Positions 24,011 through 36,494 of a stretch of DNA of 64,000 bases are shown one piece after another. A model generated the notes under the pieces. That model did not search any database. It was not told the origin of the DNA and saw only the letters and a program-made list of their open reading frames with translations. The translations under genes were made by a program, and so were the position numbers. This DNA comes from Edolisoma coerulescens. Taxonomy: Eukaryota; Chordata; Aves; Passeriformes; Campephagidae. Numbering within the stretch: position 1 is the first letter of the stretch; every line of letters begins with the position of its first letter. The stretch covers positions 492,579 to 556,578 of the forward strand of contig VWZW01007179.1 in the NCBI GenBank assembly GCA_013397115.1. Reading direction: 5' to 3'.

Positions 24011-27000
24011 GACCTCTCTTTAAACCTGTTTCATAAGAGTATCCACCCATGATTTCTTTCAATGAAATGGAAAACGATCAGGATGGTAGACCTTTGCTTT
24101 TGCAAAACCAGTCCTTTTTTATATATATATTTTTTTTTCAAATGCTGGCCCTCACTTTACCACTTCACAGAAGTACGATTTTCCTACACATCCTTTTGCT
24201 TCAATTTTGGAGAAGAGCCTTAATGGAGACATGCTTATGCAGCAGCAACATCCTTTTGCTGTGAGAGCTCCGAGAGGCAGCCCCAGCAATCCTGACAAAT
24301 GAATTCTTCCATGGGTGTGAGCTGTGCTTCCCTTAGGGGTGTGTGTGGTACCAGCACATCCTTGCCAATGCAAGCCAGTCCCAGGCTTGGGGGAAGAAGC
24401 TGCACAGGGACAGGGACCCTTCTGCTGGGGGGGACACCCAGAGAGGGCAGAGGGTGTTGAGCAGGGGGAGCTTTGTGTGAATTTTGATTCATGGGACACT
24501 TCACAGTGAGCACCTCTCAAGGCCCCTTTAAAGCTTTTCCCATCCTCCTGGCCCTATCAAATAAGAGAAGTTTTTTGGCTCGCAGAGAAAGATGTTTTCA
24601 AATGAGTCTTGGCTTTCAAACCTGGGCTCCACCCTGCTCCAAGGGTGCTGAGTTAAATGCAATTATAAAATTGTACTGAATGCAGCTGAAAAAATACGGG
24701 TGGTTTCTCTGCTAGAGCAAGGTTTGTTTTTTGGGTTTTTTTTCACCTGCACAAATATTTCATGCAGACCCCTTCCCATTGTCAGCTCCAGGAGGTGAAT
24801 GCTTCTGTCCTGAATGTTGCTTGCTCCCAGCCCCTGAGGGGTCAAACAGATGCTTTGTTCCATGTGTTGATGAGGGAGGGCTCTTCCATGCCAGGATCTT
24901 GGAATAATCCCTCAGAGATCTTGGTGTGCCCTGTGCTGAGGTGGAGCCATGGCCTCTGATAAAAAGGATTGGACCAAGAAAGGAAATAATCATCGTATAT
25001 ACAATCTTTACTCCAGAAAAAGGGATGAGTTCTGCACACTCCTGTATTTTCGAAGCCCTTCATGTGCAATATTTTCTTACATAGTTGTTGTTTCCTTGGA
25101 TCCTGATCCTCTGAGGGTGGAAATCTGCCTCCCATCTTTGATGCCTGAGCAAGGCAGGAGGAGCTTTACCCTGATCCAGTAAATGCAGCAAAACCAACAG
25201 TGGAAAACAAGCTGTCAGCCTCAAATTACTGTGGGACCAGAACTGCACTGCTCTTTTGTTTTGTGTGGTGCTCAGATTTGAACCTCCTCAGAGGAAAGTT
25301 TGTTTCAGTTCAGGACCCAAACCAGAGAAGTTTATATTCTCTTTTCCAGAAAGTGGGATAGCTCCTGACACATTACAAACCATTAGTGTAAGATTTTGAG
25401 GTGAGCTATTCTCTACTTTTCTATTAAAAATCCATAAAACTGAGCTTCTCCCACCCACTCAATATGATAAAGCACAAAACCACAAAAACTTGTAAATAAA
25501 ACATGAGGCAGAGGAATTCTCAATGTCTTTGGGGGAAGGAAGAGACAATAGCAAAATATGTAGCAGCCTAAAGCAAAACCCCACATGAACAGCAATTTGT
25601 ACTTGATGCAGAGCAAAAAAAAAATCACCCCATGCTCCCCAAGGTAGTTCCTGAGTTCTGTGAAACCCCCTCACACAACTGATGTTACAATTTAGAATTG
25701 CTTTTTTCCCTGAAGAGCTGAAGTTCCTGCTCATCTCCAAAAAGTCAATTTAAACTACATCTGCCTCATGTGACAGCAGCTATCTCTCATTTTTGAAATC
25801 CTTGTTCAGGATGAGAGGAGCCCCAGCACTTCTGGAGTCCTGTGGTGAGCTGCAGCTTGGCCAACTCAAGCTTCACATCCCACCCTGCTGCAGAAAGGTT
25901 GTGTTGATGGAGCAAAGGAAGGAGGGGAAAAAAAAAAGTGGGAAAAAGGCAGTGGTGGGGCAGTACAGGTACATCTGCAAGCAAAAAAGGCAGAGCAAAA
26001 CCTGCTTGTTGAGCTGCAGGTGTTGATTGGTACCTCTGACAACACAAATGAGCTGTTCACAGGGCTGTTCATTGAGTCTCTTTCTGTTGGGGATGGAATT
26101 CTACCAGAACCAAAACTGTTTGTGAAATCATGGTGTTTAGTCATTTTGTTGTTGCTCTTGTTGTAGAGGGAACAAGAAAAGAAAGGAGAGAAACAACAAC
26201 AAAAAAAAAGACAAGGAAATTACAGCAGCATGGGTATGGTCCATGTCTGCATTAGTAAAACAAGAAACTTCCGTTTCCCCTTGGGGAATTTCAAATTATG
26301 TTTTTCCTACTGTCATAGAAACTGTCAAAAATAAGGAGTAATTCATGCAGAAAGCAAATGTTTTGATAAATGCAAAGCAACTATTTCCTCAAAAAATTTC
26401 TCTTGCCAGGAATTTTGAAATGTTGGTCTTTTCTAATGTGGAAGAGAAATTCATCTGAACATATCTTCCACAAAACAAGATGTCCAGTTGTGGCCCAGGG
26501 CTGCAATAAAATGCTCTTACTGATAAAATTCCAGTGGTCTGAGCACCATCGAGGATTTGGTGGATGTGGCCTTAAATCCTTTCATTATCACAGACTTTCT
26601 TATGTTATATTTAAATAGTTCAGTCTTTCTGCAGCTCTTATCTATGCAGAAATGATCAGGACTCTGCAGATCACAGAGCTGTAGATGAAAATCATGAGAG
26701 GATCTCAAGATTTCAGGTAGAGCTGAATTACCAAAGAACCATAATTCTACAAGAAGTAGGGTGAATTCTCTGCTCTGGGAAGCGAGGCTGGCCATGGGAT
26801 TTTGGGTGGGATTTTTTCCTGTGGAGTGGGCATGGTTCAGCACAGATAGAAAAATACTCAGTAGTTTTCTGAGCATCTTTATGTTAACTGCAAAAATCGT
26901 GGAAAGGGGGAAAGTGCAAGGCACTAAGAAAAGCCCATCTGCCTAAAACATACGCTGAATAAAATCCTAATCTGCCTTGTTGATGGGTAAGAACATGTTT

Positions 27001-30000
27001 TCTTATTTTTCTTTCATCTGTATTGAAAAAAAGATGTAAGCATGGATGCATCCTACCCTTCAACAAGCATATACAGTAATCAGGATTAAGTTGTTTTCAT
27101 CCAAGTATGGAAATGAAACAAAGTATTGCTCTTCTCTGTCCTGTTTCTGCAAGTAAGAAAAAGCAGATCCCGCTGTAAAATATTCTGTGTGGTGCCTGCC
27201 ATGTGCAAATGCTCCTGGCAGGTGTGTGAATGTGTCTGCATCACTTCCACAGGTAAAGGTGTGGTGTTTATTCTCTGATGTAGAGTTGTGTCTCGCTGGA
27301 GCTTCTTATGATCTCCAGGCCCATGACTGGGCTCTGAGCCTTCACTCCCCCAAAAAGTCAATGGGAATGCAGACAGCTGGAAATTTGCTTTATTTCTGAG
27401 GCTAGTGTGTTTGAGCATCTCAGTTCTGCTTGGAAGAGGGAAGCTGCGTCTGGGAGTTGGCTCCAGCTGAGACATCCCCAGGTACATCCCTCAGCTGAGC
27501 ATTGCTGGCACACGCCCAGAGGAGCCCAGCAGTGACTCAGTTCCTTTCTTTCTCTGAAGTTCCTTCATGAAAAGGGGTGTGTGTGTTCAATTTGTGATCG
27601 CCCAACCTTAAGTTGTCCCTTCCGGTGGTGATTTTCCACAGCAAATATCTGGACCCAGCAAGCCAGAGATAATATTTAACCACATTGTTCCAGATTTGAT
27701 TGTGATGGGGTCTATTCTGGGAACAAGGACCATCGTTTCAGCACATATTGATGAGGGTGGCGAGGTGCCCAACAGGAAATTCATGACATGAATCTCCAAG
27801 GCAGGGCAGCCCTCCAAGGTGGTTTAGATTAACTCGTGTGTATGGAGTGGAACAGGGGGGCAGCAGCTGGGAGGCCTGGATGGATACACACGGGAAAGAG
27901 GTGTTTTTCCACTCCTGCTGCACAGCTCAAGGTGAGATCTCAGCAGCCCTATTAGTCCAGACACGTCCCAGGCTGGGTGTTTGAGTGTGAGCAGCAGCAC
28001 AGCGAGACCATCAGCGCTGGCCGTGCCAGCAGTGGACGCACTGACCCTTCTGTCACCACAGGGACGGGCCTGGTGAGGGGTGCGGGTGCCCTCTGACCCC
28101 TTCCTGTGCTGTACCCAAACACCATGAGCGTGTCAGGGGTTTTTTCCCTCAGAAATGCTGTGTGGCAATACGCTGTGGCTCCAAAGCTCTCCCAGGTGGG
28201 CGGCTCAGCTGAGCTGTGAGGCCACTGCAGGGTCCGGCCCCCGCTGTGGTCACGCACTGCCCTGCACCACCTGGCTGAGACAATGGGCATCCCAGCCTGA
28301 ATCCAGCTGCTCAGGAGCTGTGTTGGTAGATTCCTCCCGTCCCATCGTATCCTTCGAGCTGCCAGGAGCAGTGATTGCTGCTGGGTGAGCAGGCAGGGAC
28401 AGGCAAGGGCTGAGCTGCTTCATCTCCCCAGCAATCCCGGGGGCAGCCGTGATCCCGAGGAACACGTCGGTGCCTGCAGTGAGAGCACTGATCTGCACAA
28501 CGCCCAGAACCAGGCTCTGGATCTTGTTCAGAGAAGTTTTGGAGGGCTGTGTTTGCTGAACACAGTGCTTAGAAAATCTGTGGCAAATTTAGGAAGAGCA
28601 TCGTGGGGACGTCTGCCAGGGTTTGTGAAACGTCACGGAGTTTCAGGGGCTGTTTTACGACTCCTTTCAATGTTTTTATTTCATTTGATAGTAAAAGCAG
28701 GGCTCCAGTGTTAGTTTATGAAATAAATAGATGCATCAGTAGATATAAAACAAAGGACTGATTTTACTGGTGCAGATGTGTCTTGGACCTCAAACAGGAA
28801 ACAATATTCATTCTCAGAGCTATAACCAAGTGAGCACTATGGGTGCAAAGGTGCACTTAGTTTCATCGAGTACCAATGCAGTCTTTTAAAGGCAATCCCA
28901 AGCAAATACCTGGGAATTCCCATGTGCCTGAATTAAGAGGAAACAGTGTTAAGTATGGTGAAGATGTGGGAAACACCCTAAGGCCCAGTTGAGGAGGAGA
29001 AACCACACGCTATGGTTATTGTCTGTGCTGGGAGGTTCTGCTCTTTTTTCACTATGCTATCCAGATTAAAATGTTTGTTTATGACCTGCAGCACTGTGCA
29101 TCTGATTCTGCTCTTGCTGATGTCTGTGGCAAGAGTACATTAGTAGAGTTTGGCTCCTTTCCACTGGTGTGATCTTCCAAGCATTCACTTCTCTGTGAAA
29201 GGCAGGGAGAAGCAAAGTAGCCTCATAGGCTCCAATGACCATTTCCAGCACAAAACCTGACACAATTGGGCTCCACTCGAGTCTATTATACTGGAATTTT
29301 CCTGCCAATATCGTGCTGTGAATGTGCTGTGGGCAGTGGGGGATGCCTGGCTTGTCCTGCTGGCTCGGAGAGGACAAAGGATGTTCAGGATGTGTCTGAG
29401 CTGTGGGGATGCAGCTTCCCACGTGGCCAGGGCAAACAGAAGTGGCTTTAAGGTAATGAAATGGGTTGCTGTGCTCACAGGGATGGCTCGAAGTAGTTTT
29501 CAAGGACTTTTGGCAAACAGCATGACCAGCATGGGTGTCCTTGCCTGTGGCTTTGTGTGACAGCAAGGTGAAACCCAGCTGGGGCACAGTGTGGTGCTGG
29601 GATCTGCACCAGAGGCATCCAGGGGAGTGCCCAGACCTCATGGGGAGGCTGGAAGGGACAGTGGTTGGTGTCAGCCACGAATATGTTTCCCCCATGGCTC
29701 TCAGATGTTTTCCTGATCCTCCCCAGATCTTTGTTCATGCTCCAAAACCCCACTGGAGCCCCTGGAGGAAAACAAGTCTCAGGGAAAGGCCTCCAACAGT
29801 GACACAAATTATGTGAGGATTCAAACAAGTCCTAACCTGACATTTTTCAAAGAGAAATGCAGGACCTGCCACTCGCTGATTGCTTCTGGCCTGTAACAGC
29901 AGCTGAAGTGCAAACAACATCATTTGCCATGGATGATGACAAGGAGAGAAAAGAGAGGGATGGGGAAGAAGTGAGAGAAAAAAAAAATTGAATCAAATTA

Positions 30001-30534
30001 TGGAGGAAAACCAGCTTCTCCATAGGCAGTTTTGATGAAACTATTAATTTTGTGTGTATGCTTAGAAATTATGGTGATATATCCACTGGCCATGCCAGAG
30101 CTAGAAAGCTCCTTACAGCAATTACAGAGGAAGGAGGAATTCTCCTCCCTTCCTCAGCAGGGCTCGTGGTTGCCACTGGAGCAGGGAAACATGAGAGCTT
30201 CCTGCAGTCCATGCCAAAGGAGGAGGTTGAAAGGAACTGCCCCGGGGTACTCTAGGCTGGGATGCCCAGGGCTGCCATCTGAGAGGGGTTTGGACAAACG
30301 GGGCCCATTTTGTGCAGCAACTTTGTGGACATTTTCCCTTTTTTCCCCAGCAAACCAGCCAGGAGGCTCTTCCTTGTGAGATTGAAACTGTTTGTGATTG
30401 CAGAGGGAGTTGTCACAGAAAGGTGAGGGGAGATCACACACCTCCAAGCATTACCCAAACCTTGCAGAACTAACTTCTGCAGGAAACCTATTAAAATAGG
30501 GAGAGAGGAATAAAAGCTATATTGCATTCCAGTG

Positions 30535-30770
30535 GAGCCAAAGAGCATGGTCTCTTTAAATGTTATTAAGTCAATAATTAAGTGAATTTGGAGTGTGAAC
30601 TGTGTATCCACTTTAAATGGATTAATGATATGAGAATTCATACAAAATTGCTGTGTTGATTTTATGTTAATGGCTTTTTGAATATAAGCTGAACTATTAA
30701 CCAAGGATAAGTGGAACTAATGTGCCAGCATTACTATAGGAATATAATTGAAAGGATGGTCTGCAATTTG
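30535..30770. promoter_or_regulatory. Candidate conserved non-coding element
   Basis: An AT-rich, non-repetitive block with TTATTAAGTCAATAATTAAG, GGATTAATGATATGAG and TAATATAATTG-like words. Composition and motif density suggest an enhancer-type element. No comparison was possible. Confidence 0.25.
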
Positions 30771-31274
30771 TAAAGGGCCTTGTTTCTCTGGAGTGGGTCG
30801 GGAGAACAAAGGCTCCCTTGGACGGATTGGAAGGATGTCAGTGGGGGCGGGAGGGCTTTGCATGGAGGGATGCTCAAAAGAACCCTGAGTGGCTTAAATG
30901 AAAGCTCAGGAGAGGGGTGTAATTCAGATATCAACAGTGACACTGGAGACACCCAGCAGGGCAGGGTATCTAGTTTAAGATCACCAGTTTGTGCTTTAAA
31001 TCTCTCAGGACGCTCCCAGGACTGCTGTGCTTTATGCCAGCAGCCAAAGGGGCAAATATTGCCAAGATCTTGAGGATAAATTTGTGCCTAAAGCTGTGTT
31101 TCACACCAGTCAACCTTTCCCTTCACTTCATCCCATCCTGAGTGTGGCATGGCAGGGACAGGGCAAGCACAGGAAAAATTGTGTTGGTTGGTGGAAGGAG
31201 GAGGAATGGCAGGAAAAACGAGCAGAAGGAAATGTGAGCTGGCTGGCAGTGCATTTTTCCAAACAGCAAAGTCC

Positions 31275-31395
31275 AGTCTGTTGTGGAATCCCCATTACTT
31301 GAATCATTTAAATATAAACTGGATAAAAGCCCTCAAGAAAATACTATAGAGAGTTGACTAGGGTGACCTATTCCATCTTTCCAGCTCTTAGTTTT
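31275..31395 (+). mobile_element. Ancient CR1 retroposon 3'-end fragment
   Basis: GTTGTGGAATCCCCATTACT, TTTAAATATAAACTGGATAA, then TTGACTAGGGTGACCTATTC and TTTCCAGCTCTTAG follow the order of the CR1 3' end, in consensus form 'gttgtggaatctccatt ... tttaagaacaggttagacaa ... ggactagatgacct ... ccttccagccct'. The element is on the plus strand and is truncated upstream of about 31275. Divergence marks it as an old copy. Confidence 0.65.
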
Positions 31396-32269
31396 TGGGG
31401 AATGTGGTTAAAATATAGGATGGAAACAGCTGCTGAACGACCTTCTTTGTTCTCAGCCTTTGATTTTATTTCTTTTCCCCCTCCCCTCTCAGAGGCAGCA
31501 TCCAAGGTGCTGAGCGAACAGCCCGGTGGGTGCAGCCCACAAAGGCAGGAGAAATTTGGGGCACCCAGGGATCCTGAAGCCTTGAGTCTCCCCTCACTTA
31601 TGGCTCTTTCATGCTCCAGTGTGGTTCCTCTTGATTTCTGCTGGGTTAAGATCAGGCTCGAGGCATTTGATGCTGGTGATTTTACATAATGTTGTGATAA
31701 TTTCGTGGCAGTCCTTGGCAGTAAGGTTGCTCTGCGGGTGCAGGAGTGAGGGTTTAAGGTGACTGTGGCAAACTTGCTAACTTGGGTGGAAAATGTGGAC
31801 AGTTTTCTGCTGGATTAGTGGGCAGAACTGGCCCAGTGGGATGTCTCACAAGGGCCAGGCTGTGCAGGGAGGAGGTGGGAGCAGAGTTCCCACATTTTCC
31901 CGTGGCAGCCAGTGGATCTGCTCAGGTGCACCACATAACTTCACGCTGTGTTCGCCTATCTGAAACTTGGGGATAAAAATGTGCATGGATTTCAGAGCTC
32001 CTGCTAAAAAGCCACCCACAAGAGGAGATCTGCTCTTTGTAAAAGCGAGTGCATTCACCTCTGCCTCTCCAAGGACTGGCTTTAAAACCACAGACTTTAT
32101 ATTTTGAGGTGAAGCTGCAAGTTCTCTGTTGCTCTTGTGCTCTTGCCAGTGAGTGAAAAAGTACTGATGGGAGCTGGTTGAGTGCCCAGATGTCTGCGAG
32201 AGCCATTGATTCTTTAATGAGGGTTAGATCAGGCTCCAGAGGTCTGGACATAAAAGCAGCAAAGTTTTG

Positions 32270-32560
32270 TCAGAAAAACCAAATCAGTGCTCTGAATTTG
32301 TGGGCGTTATAAACACAGAATTGGGTGGGTGATTAGAAGTGTCATTTATAATGTAATGCTGCTGGTGGTCAAAGAAAATGTAAATAAATCCTTAATCGTG
32401 TTGTGCATCCTTGTAAAGCCTGTCTGCCAGAACTACAAACAAACAATGGCAGCATATAGGTGTTTGGAAAATAAACTGCCTGATTAGCTAATCTCATCTA
32501 ACTGAGGTTCAGTGATAAGCTGAATTGTATGTATTTTGTTGCTTGTTACTTTAAATATGA
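32270..32560. promoter_or_regulatory. Candidate conserved non-coding element
   Basis: The sequence holds GGGCGTTATAAAC, GGTGATTAGAAGTGTCATTT, AATAAATCCTTAATCGTG, AAACAAACAATGGCAGC and CTGATTAGCTAATCTCATC. These words resemble HOX/CDX, NKX2, OTX, SOX (ACAATGG) and LIM-homeodomain sites packed within 290 bases. The function is inferred from motif density only. Confidence 0.32.
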
Positions 32561-32910
32561 TTGTGTTTCAAGGTCAGAATTTTTATTCCTCTAACTTCAT
32601 AAAAATCCATGCTCCAAAGAAACTAAAGTTATTTTGTGTTACAGATTGAAAATACAAGACATCTTATAGTTTTGGGTGAAATTCTTCCAATGTTGGTTTG
32701 GGTCTGGCTATTAATACACCAAATCTTGATTTTTTTTTTTAAAGTTTTTCTTTTACTCAGAGAGAGTCAGATGTCCACATTTCCAAAACATTCAGTACAC
32801 TTGGAAATCTACATCTTTGTGTGCAAATTTACAGTTGCAGATTTACAAATGCATATTTGCATGCTTAAACGTTCGATTTGTCAAAACCCTTCTCCCATTT
32901 ATATTAACAC

Positions 32911-32938
32911 ATATATATATATATATATAACATATATA
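32911..32938. repeat. (AT)n microsatellite
   Basis: About 9.5 AT repeats at 32911-32929, followed by a second short run (CATATATA) ending at 32938. It is likely length-polymorphic. Confidence 0.9.
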
Positions 32939-33780
32939 ACCAGGTTTAGTGCTTTGGGTCCCTTCCCTCCTCTCTCTGGGGCAAAGCTCAGTGCAGCTGA
33001 GCATAATTCTCCATTTGTGGTGGGATGAATGCTTCCTTAGTGCTGCATTTTGATACGTTTACTCATCTTCCTTGAATATCACTTTATTTCACCAGCAGCC
33101 CAGTTGAGTAATGGACATTCCAGCCATCTATTTTGCACTTCCAGAGTAATGCAGTCCTTAACAGATGGGCAGATGTGTGAGTAGCTGTTCGCAAAGGGAA
33201 GGAGGAGTGACTGCAGGTCAGCTCAGGAGCAGGAGTGTGGCAGGGGGGGATTGCCAGAGGCTGGGAATAGCTTTGATTTTTTCACAGTACCAGGGCTATG
33301 TATCCTCTCACTGCCAGACATATGGGAAGCCCCTAATGAGGCTTACATTATTGCTACTTAATATGCAAGTTGTTCCAAAGCAAGTGAAACTTGCAGTGGT
33401 AATGAACACTTAAGCAAAACACATTTTTCTTCACTGGCCCATTACTATCCAGAGATAGTTAATATCTGCTAAATGATTTTTCTCTCAAAGATAATGCCCA
33501 GAGAAGCTGTTAATGCCTCCTCCCATGCAAAACTTATGTCAGGTTCTCTGAATGCAGGAGGTTGACTTTACAACCACAGTATCTGAAAGCAAAATACAAA
33601 GTCTGGCAACCTTTCCACCTGCCTTTGGTGCCCACAGGGAATGCCCGGGTTATGTTTGTGAGGTTTTCTCCCAAGTCATCAGAGCTAAACAGTTGTGTTC
33701 TGTTTTGTTTGTTTTGATGGTTAAAATTATCAGTTAATTAAACGCTTCCAGTAGGTAACACTTTTATAGAGATGCCAAGC

Positions 33781-34020
33781 ATCACAGGAGTCGTGTTGTG
33801 GCCGCCAGCGAGTGACCACGCCACGGCTCAGCGCGGGAACACGTGCCCACAGAGCATCTGCCACGGAGTTTTTGGGCAGAGGCACTTCCTCCGTGAGCAG
33901 TGATAGCCATTGTCTGACTGCTGTCAAAGCAGCTCTTCTTGGAGAGGCACAGACAACTTGTGCACAGCCCCCTGCCTGCCCCCGAAACACCGCGGCGCTG
34001 ACGGTCATGTGCCTCCCCAG
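33781..34020. promoter_or_regulatory. CpG-rich patch
   Basis: By hand count there are about 15 CpG dinucleotides in 240 bases, seven of them in the first 60, with GC near 60 percent. This stands out from a CpG-poor window. It is short for a CpG island but could be an orphan or alternative promoter, or an unmethylated enhancer. The open frames over it (210 codons plus, 110 codons minus) follow from GC content and have no motif. Confidence 0.35.
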
Positions 34021-34818
34021 CATCACAACAGTTGTCCCTCACAAAGCCCCCCTTCATGGCAGCTTGGCTGCTGCACGAGCAGCACAGAGATCTTGGCACT
34101 GTCAGCAGCATCACTTGGCCGCAGCAGACTTCAGCAAACCCTTCCTGAATGCTCGGGGAGGGGATTGGAAGCCCTCATTTATTTGTGAGCCCGGATGGGC
34201 TGGAGAGCAGGGGCGCTGTGGATGCACCCCCTGCGTGCACAGCCCCCAGCACCTGGACAGGCAGAGGAGAAGCCCAGCTTGGGAGCTGGGTAACTGCAAG
34301 AACTACATCATTTATATGTTTAATTTGCCCCTCTGGGTTCCAAGCTGGTTAAATACAGGCTGCTCTTTGCCCCATAACAGCATTTCCTTGGCTCAGAGCT
34401 GGCTCTGGTTGCAGTCCTGTGGAAACAAGAGGAGAAGCAGCTGAGCCATGTGCTTGGGGACCTGCTTTGCAGGAGATGTCCTTGCTCCTTGCCAGCCCAT
34501 CTCATCCTGAGGAGAGCAGCCAAAGAGGCTGTTCTTCCTCTGGGAGGCTCCATGGAGGGGCATTTCCTTAAGGGAAGAAAACTCCTCTTTCTCTTCTCTG
34601 CCTTTCTAGTTAGGACCTATCTCCTTCCCTTCTCCTCCCCACCATCCCCATGGCTGTTTCTTATCCAGTGCCAGCAAGTCCTTTTCACCTGAAAAAAATT
34701 ACTCAGGTTGTTGTTCTGCCTCCAGATACAGAGAGTATGTATTCCCAATTTCTTTAATAATCTAGACAGTTAAATTAGAATAATATTAAAGGGCAGTTTA
34801 GCAAGGATGAAAAGCAAA

Positions 34819-35107
34819 CAGTGCTGCCAACTTCAATAGAAAAATATATTGAGTCAGGTTTTCATGAATTACACAGTAATCTTAAAAATCACAGTTAAAA
34901 TGACTAAATTGGTCCCTTTTTCATTTTGTGTTCTGATTTCTGGGTCTTTAGGGTATAACCATAAAGTCTAGAAAATTACTGTTAATAAAAATTAAGAGAG
35001 GAGCTCGCGGAGTTTCTCATGTCACTGCACGCTTCTGGCAGCCAAGGCTGCAGAACACTCAGGAATCATAAGACTCAAGATAAAAATCATGTGAGTTGGC
35101 AACACTG
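34819..35107. mobile_element. hAT-like non-autonomous DNA transposon relic
   Basis: Terminal inverted repeats CAGTGCTGCCAAC (34819-34831) and GTTGGCAACACTG (35095-35107) match at 12 of 13 positions. They begin with the CAGTG typical of hAT termini. Inside the right end, read on the minus strand, come CACATGATTTTTATCTTGAG and TCTTATGATTCC, fitting the amniote repeat that starts 'cagtgttgccaactctcatgattttatc'. The 289-base size implies a non-autonomous copy. No 8-base target duplication remains (AAAGCAAA against CTCCAAGA). Confidence 0.65.
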
Positions 35108-36450
35108 CTCCAAGACTCCCCAGGGACTCTGTACCTTCTTCAGGGAGCATAACTGTGCTTTTAAAACTGCACCATTGCCAAATTAATCAGGGGAGAGAGG
35201 ATCAGATGGGATAAATGGGAGGGAGTTGTGCAATGGCTCGGGTTTATGGCTGGAGGAGGCTGACTCATGGCTCGCTGCAGCTCTGGTGCATGTCCTGTCA
35301 CGCTGCTCATTCAGGGCCCCAGACACGTCTGAGATGAGATGAAGGCATGTTGTATGCCTTGACTTCCTTTGGGGAATCAGCAGAATTGGTGTTCCCTGGG
35401 TCAGGGAGATTAAACAGCTTCTTATCAGGAGAGCGGCACGGCAGCAGGGAGTTGAAACCTCTACATGACCACAGTGCAGGAAAGCCTTGTTTTCTCCCCT
35501 CAGTAAAGGGAAAGGCCAATTTTCATCTTCATCCAGCCCAGGCCATATTTCTGAATTTAGTTAAACTCCTGTTTGTGACCACAGAGTTATACTTAATCTG
35601 TCAGACCCTATTGATTTCCAAGTGTCAAAATTTTATTGCAATATTATTAAGTACATTGTAGCTGTTTGAATAGTACTTTCAAGGCTCTGTTCCCTGGTTG
35701 ATCTGTGAATGATTTACAAACTGCTGCTGGTTTCTGAGCTTACCATTAGTTTCTGGACCGTGTAGTTATTTGGAAATGTGCATAATTCAAGCAAATCATT
35801 GACAGCACACGAAGTGTTCCCGTACAAAGGGAGATGTTCTAAAGCTCAGAGGGGCTACAGGAGTGACAAACAAACACTGAAAGGCTGGAAAAGCTCAGCT
35901 TCCATGTCCTATGTGTGCAACTTGGTTATTTACTATTTGTGGAGTGTAATCAGCCCCCTTGTTTCTGACTTTGTGATTTGATGGTTACAGCAGAAAAATG
36001 ATGCGAAGGGAAGAGCAGATGGTGAGTCCGACCACCACCAGCCAGGCAAAGCCTGCATCCTGCTCCTTGGGGTCCCAGATTGATTTTCCCCATAATTACA
36101 GCTGATGCTGTGGTCAGGAATGTGGAAGGAGTTTTGACTGTCATCAGCAGAACCAAGGGGCCGTGAGCTCCCCACGGGTGGAGGAGATGTTTGCAAGTGT
36201 TTTCAGTGCTTGTTCATGTGTCTGTAGCAAAGGGGTTGAATAAGGCGTAGCTATTTGACAAATTATGTTCTCAAAGTTGGTAGATGGGGAAAATCTAGGG
36301 AAGGTGCCCAAGTTTACTCCAAACTGAACCCCCCTGAGTCCTTCACTTCACTTGGAGGGAGGCTGGTGTGCAGTGTGCAGCCCTGGCTGAGACTCTGCCA
36401 TGTGCTTGCTTCAAATATACCTTAAACAAATGTGTGGAGCAGGATTTAAT

Positions 36451-36494
36451 TTTTTTCACTTTGTGACTGTAGTGCTAGAAAGATAAAGGGAATA
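36451..36494. repeat. 44-bp direct repeat, copy A
   Basis: This 44-base segment matches 37342-37385 at 40 of 44 positions, in the same orientation, with starts 891 bases apart. The core GTGACTGTAGTGCTAGAAAG is identical in both. It is not a simple sequence. The pair could be remnants of a dispersed repeat or of a local duplication. Confidence 0.8.

Larger units (their letters stand above)
22857..31274. other. Unique non-coding sequence
   Basis: No gene is recognised in this 8.4-kb stretch. A mildly CpG-containing GC-rich patch lies at about 27960-28510. Long frames at 29066-29695 (minus) and elsewhere lack motifs. A 51-base segment at 25350-25400 has good splice-site-like edges (see findings). 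AT-rich candidate regulatory blocks at 23730-24010 and 30535-30770 are listed separately. Confidence 0.5.
31396..33095. other. Unique non-coding sequence
   Basis: No gene is recognised. The sequence is mostly AT-rich, and it contains the candidate regulatory block at 32270-32560 and the AT dinucleotide repeat listed separately. Confidence 0.5.

Noticed and set aside
29066..29695. 209-codon open frame on the minus strand
   Set aside because: No recognisable domain, overlapping frames on the other strand, and composition typical of random sequence.
33812..34444. 210-codon open frame on the plus strand
   Set aside because: It overlaps the CpG-rich patch, and overlapping frames are open on both strands. 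The predicted protein is rich in Ser, Cys, His and Pro, as in chance GC-rich frames.
34801..34890. Exon-like open frame ending in a stop codon
   Set aside because: It falls on the left terminus of the hAT-like element, which explains the sequence.
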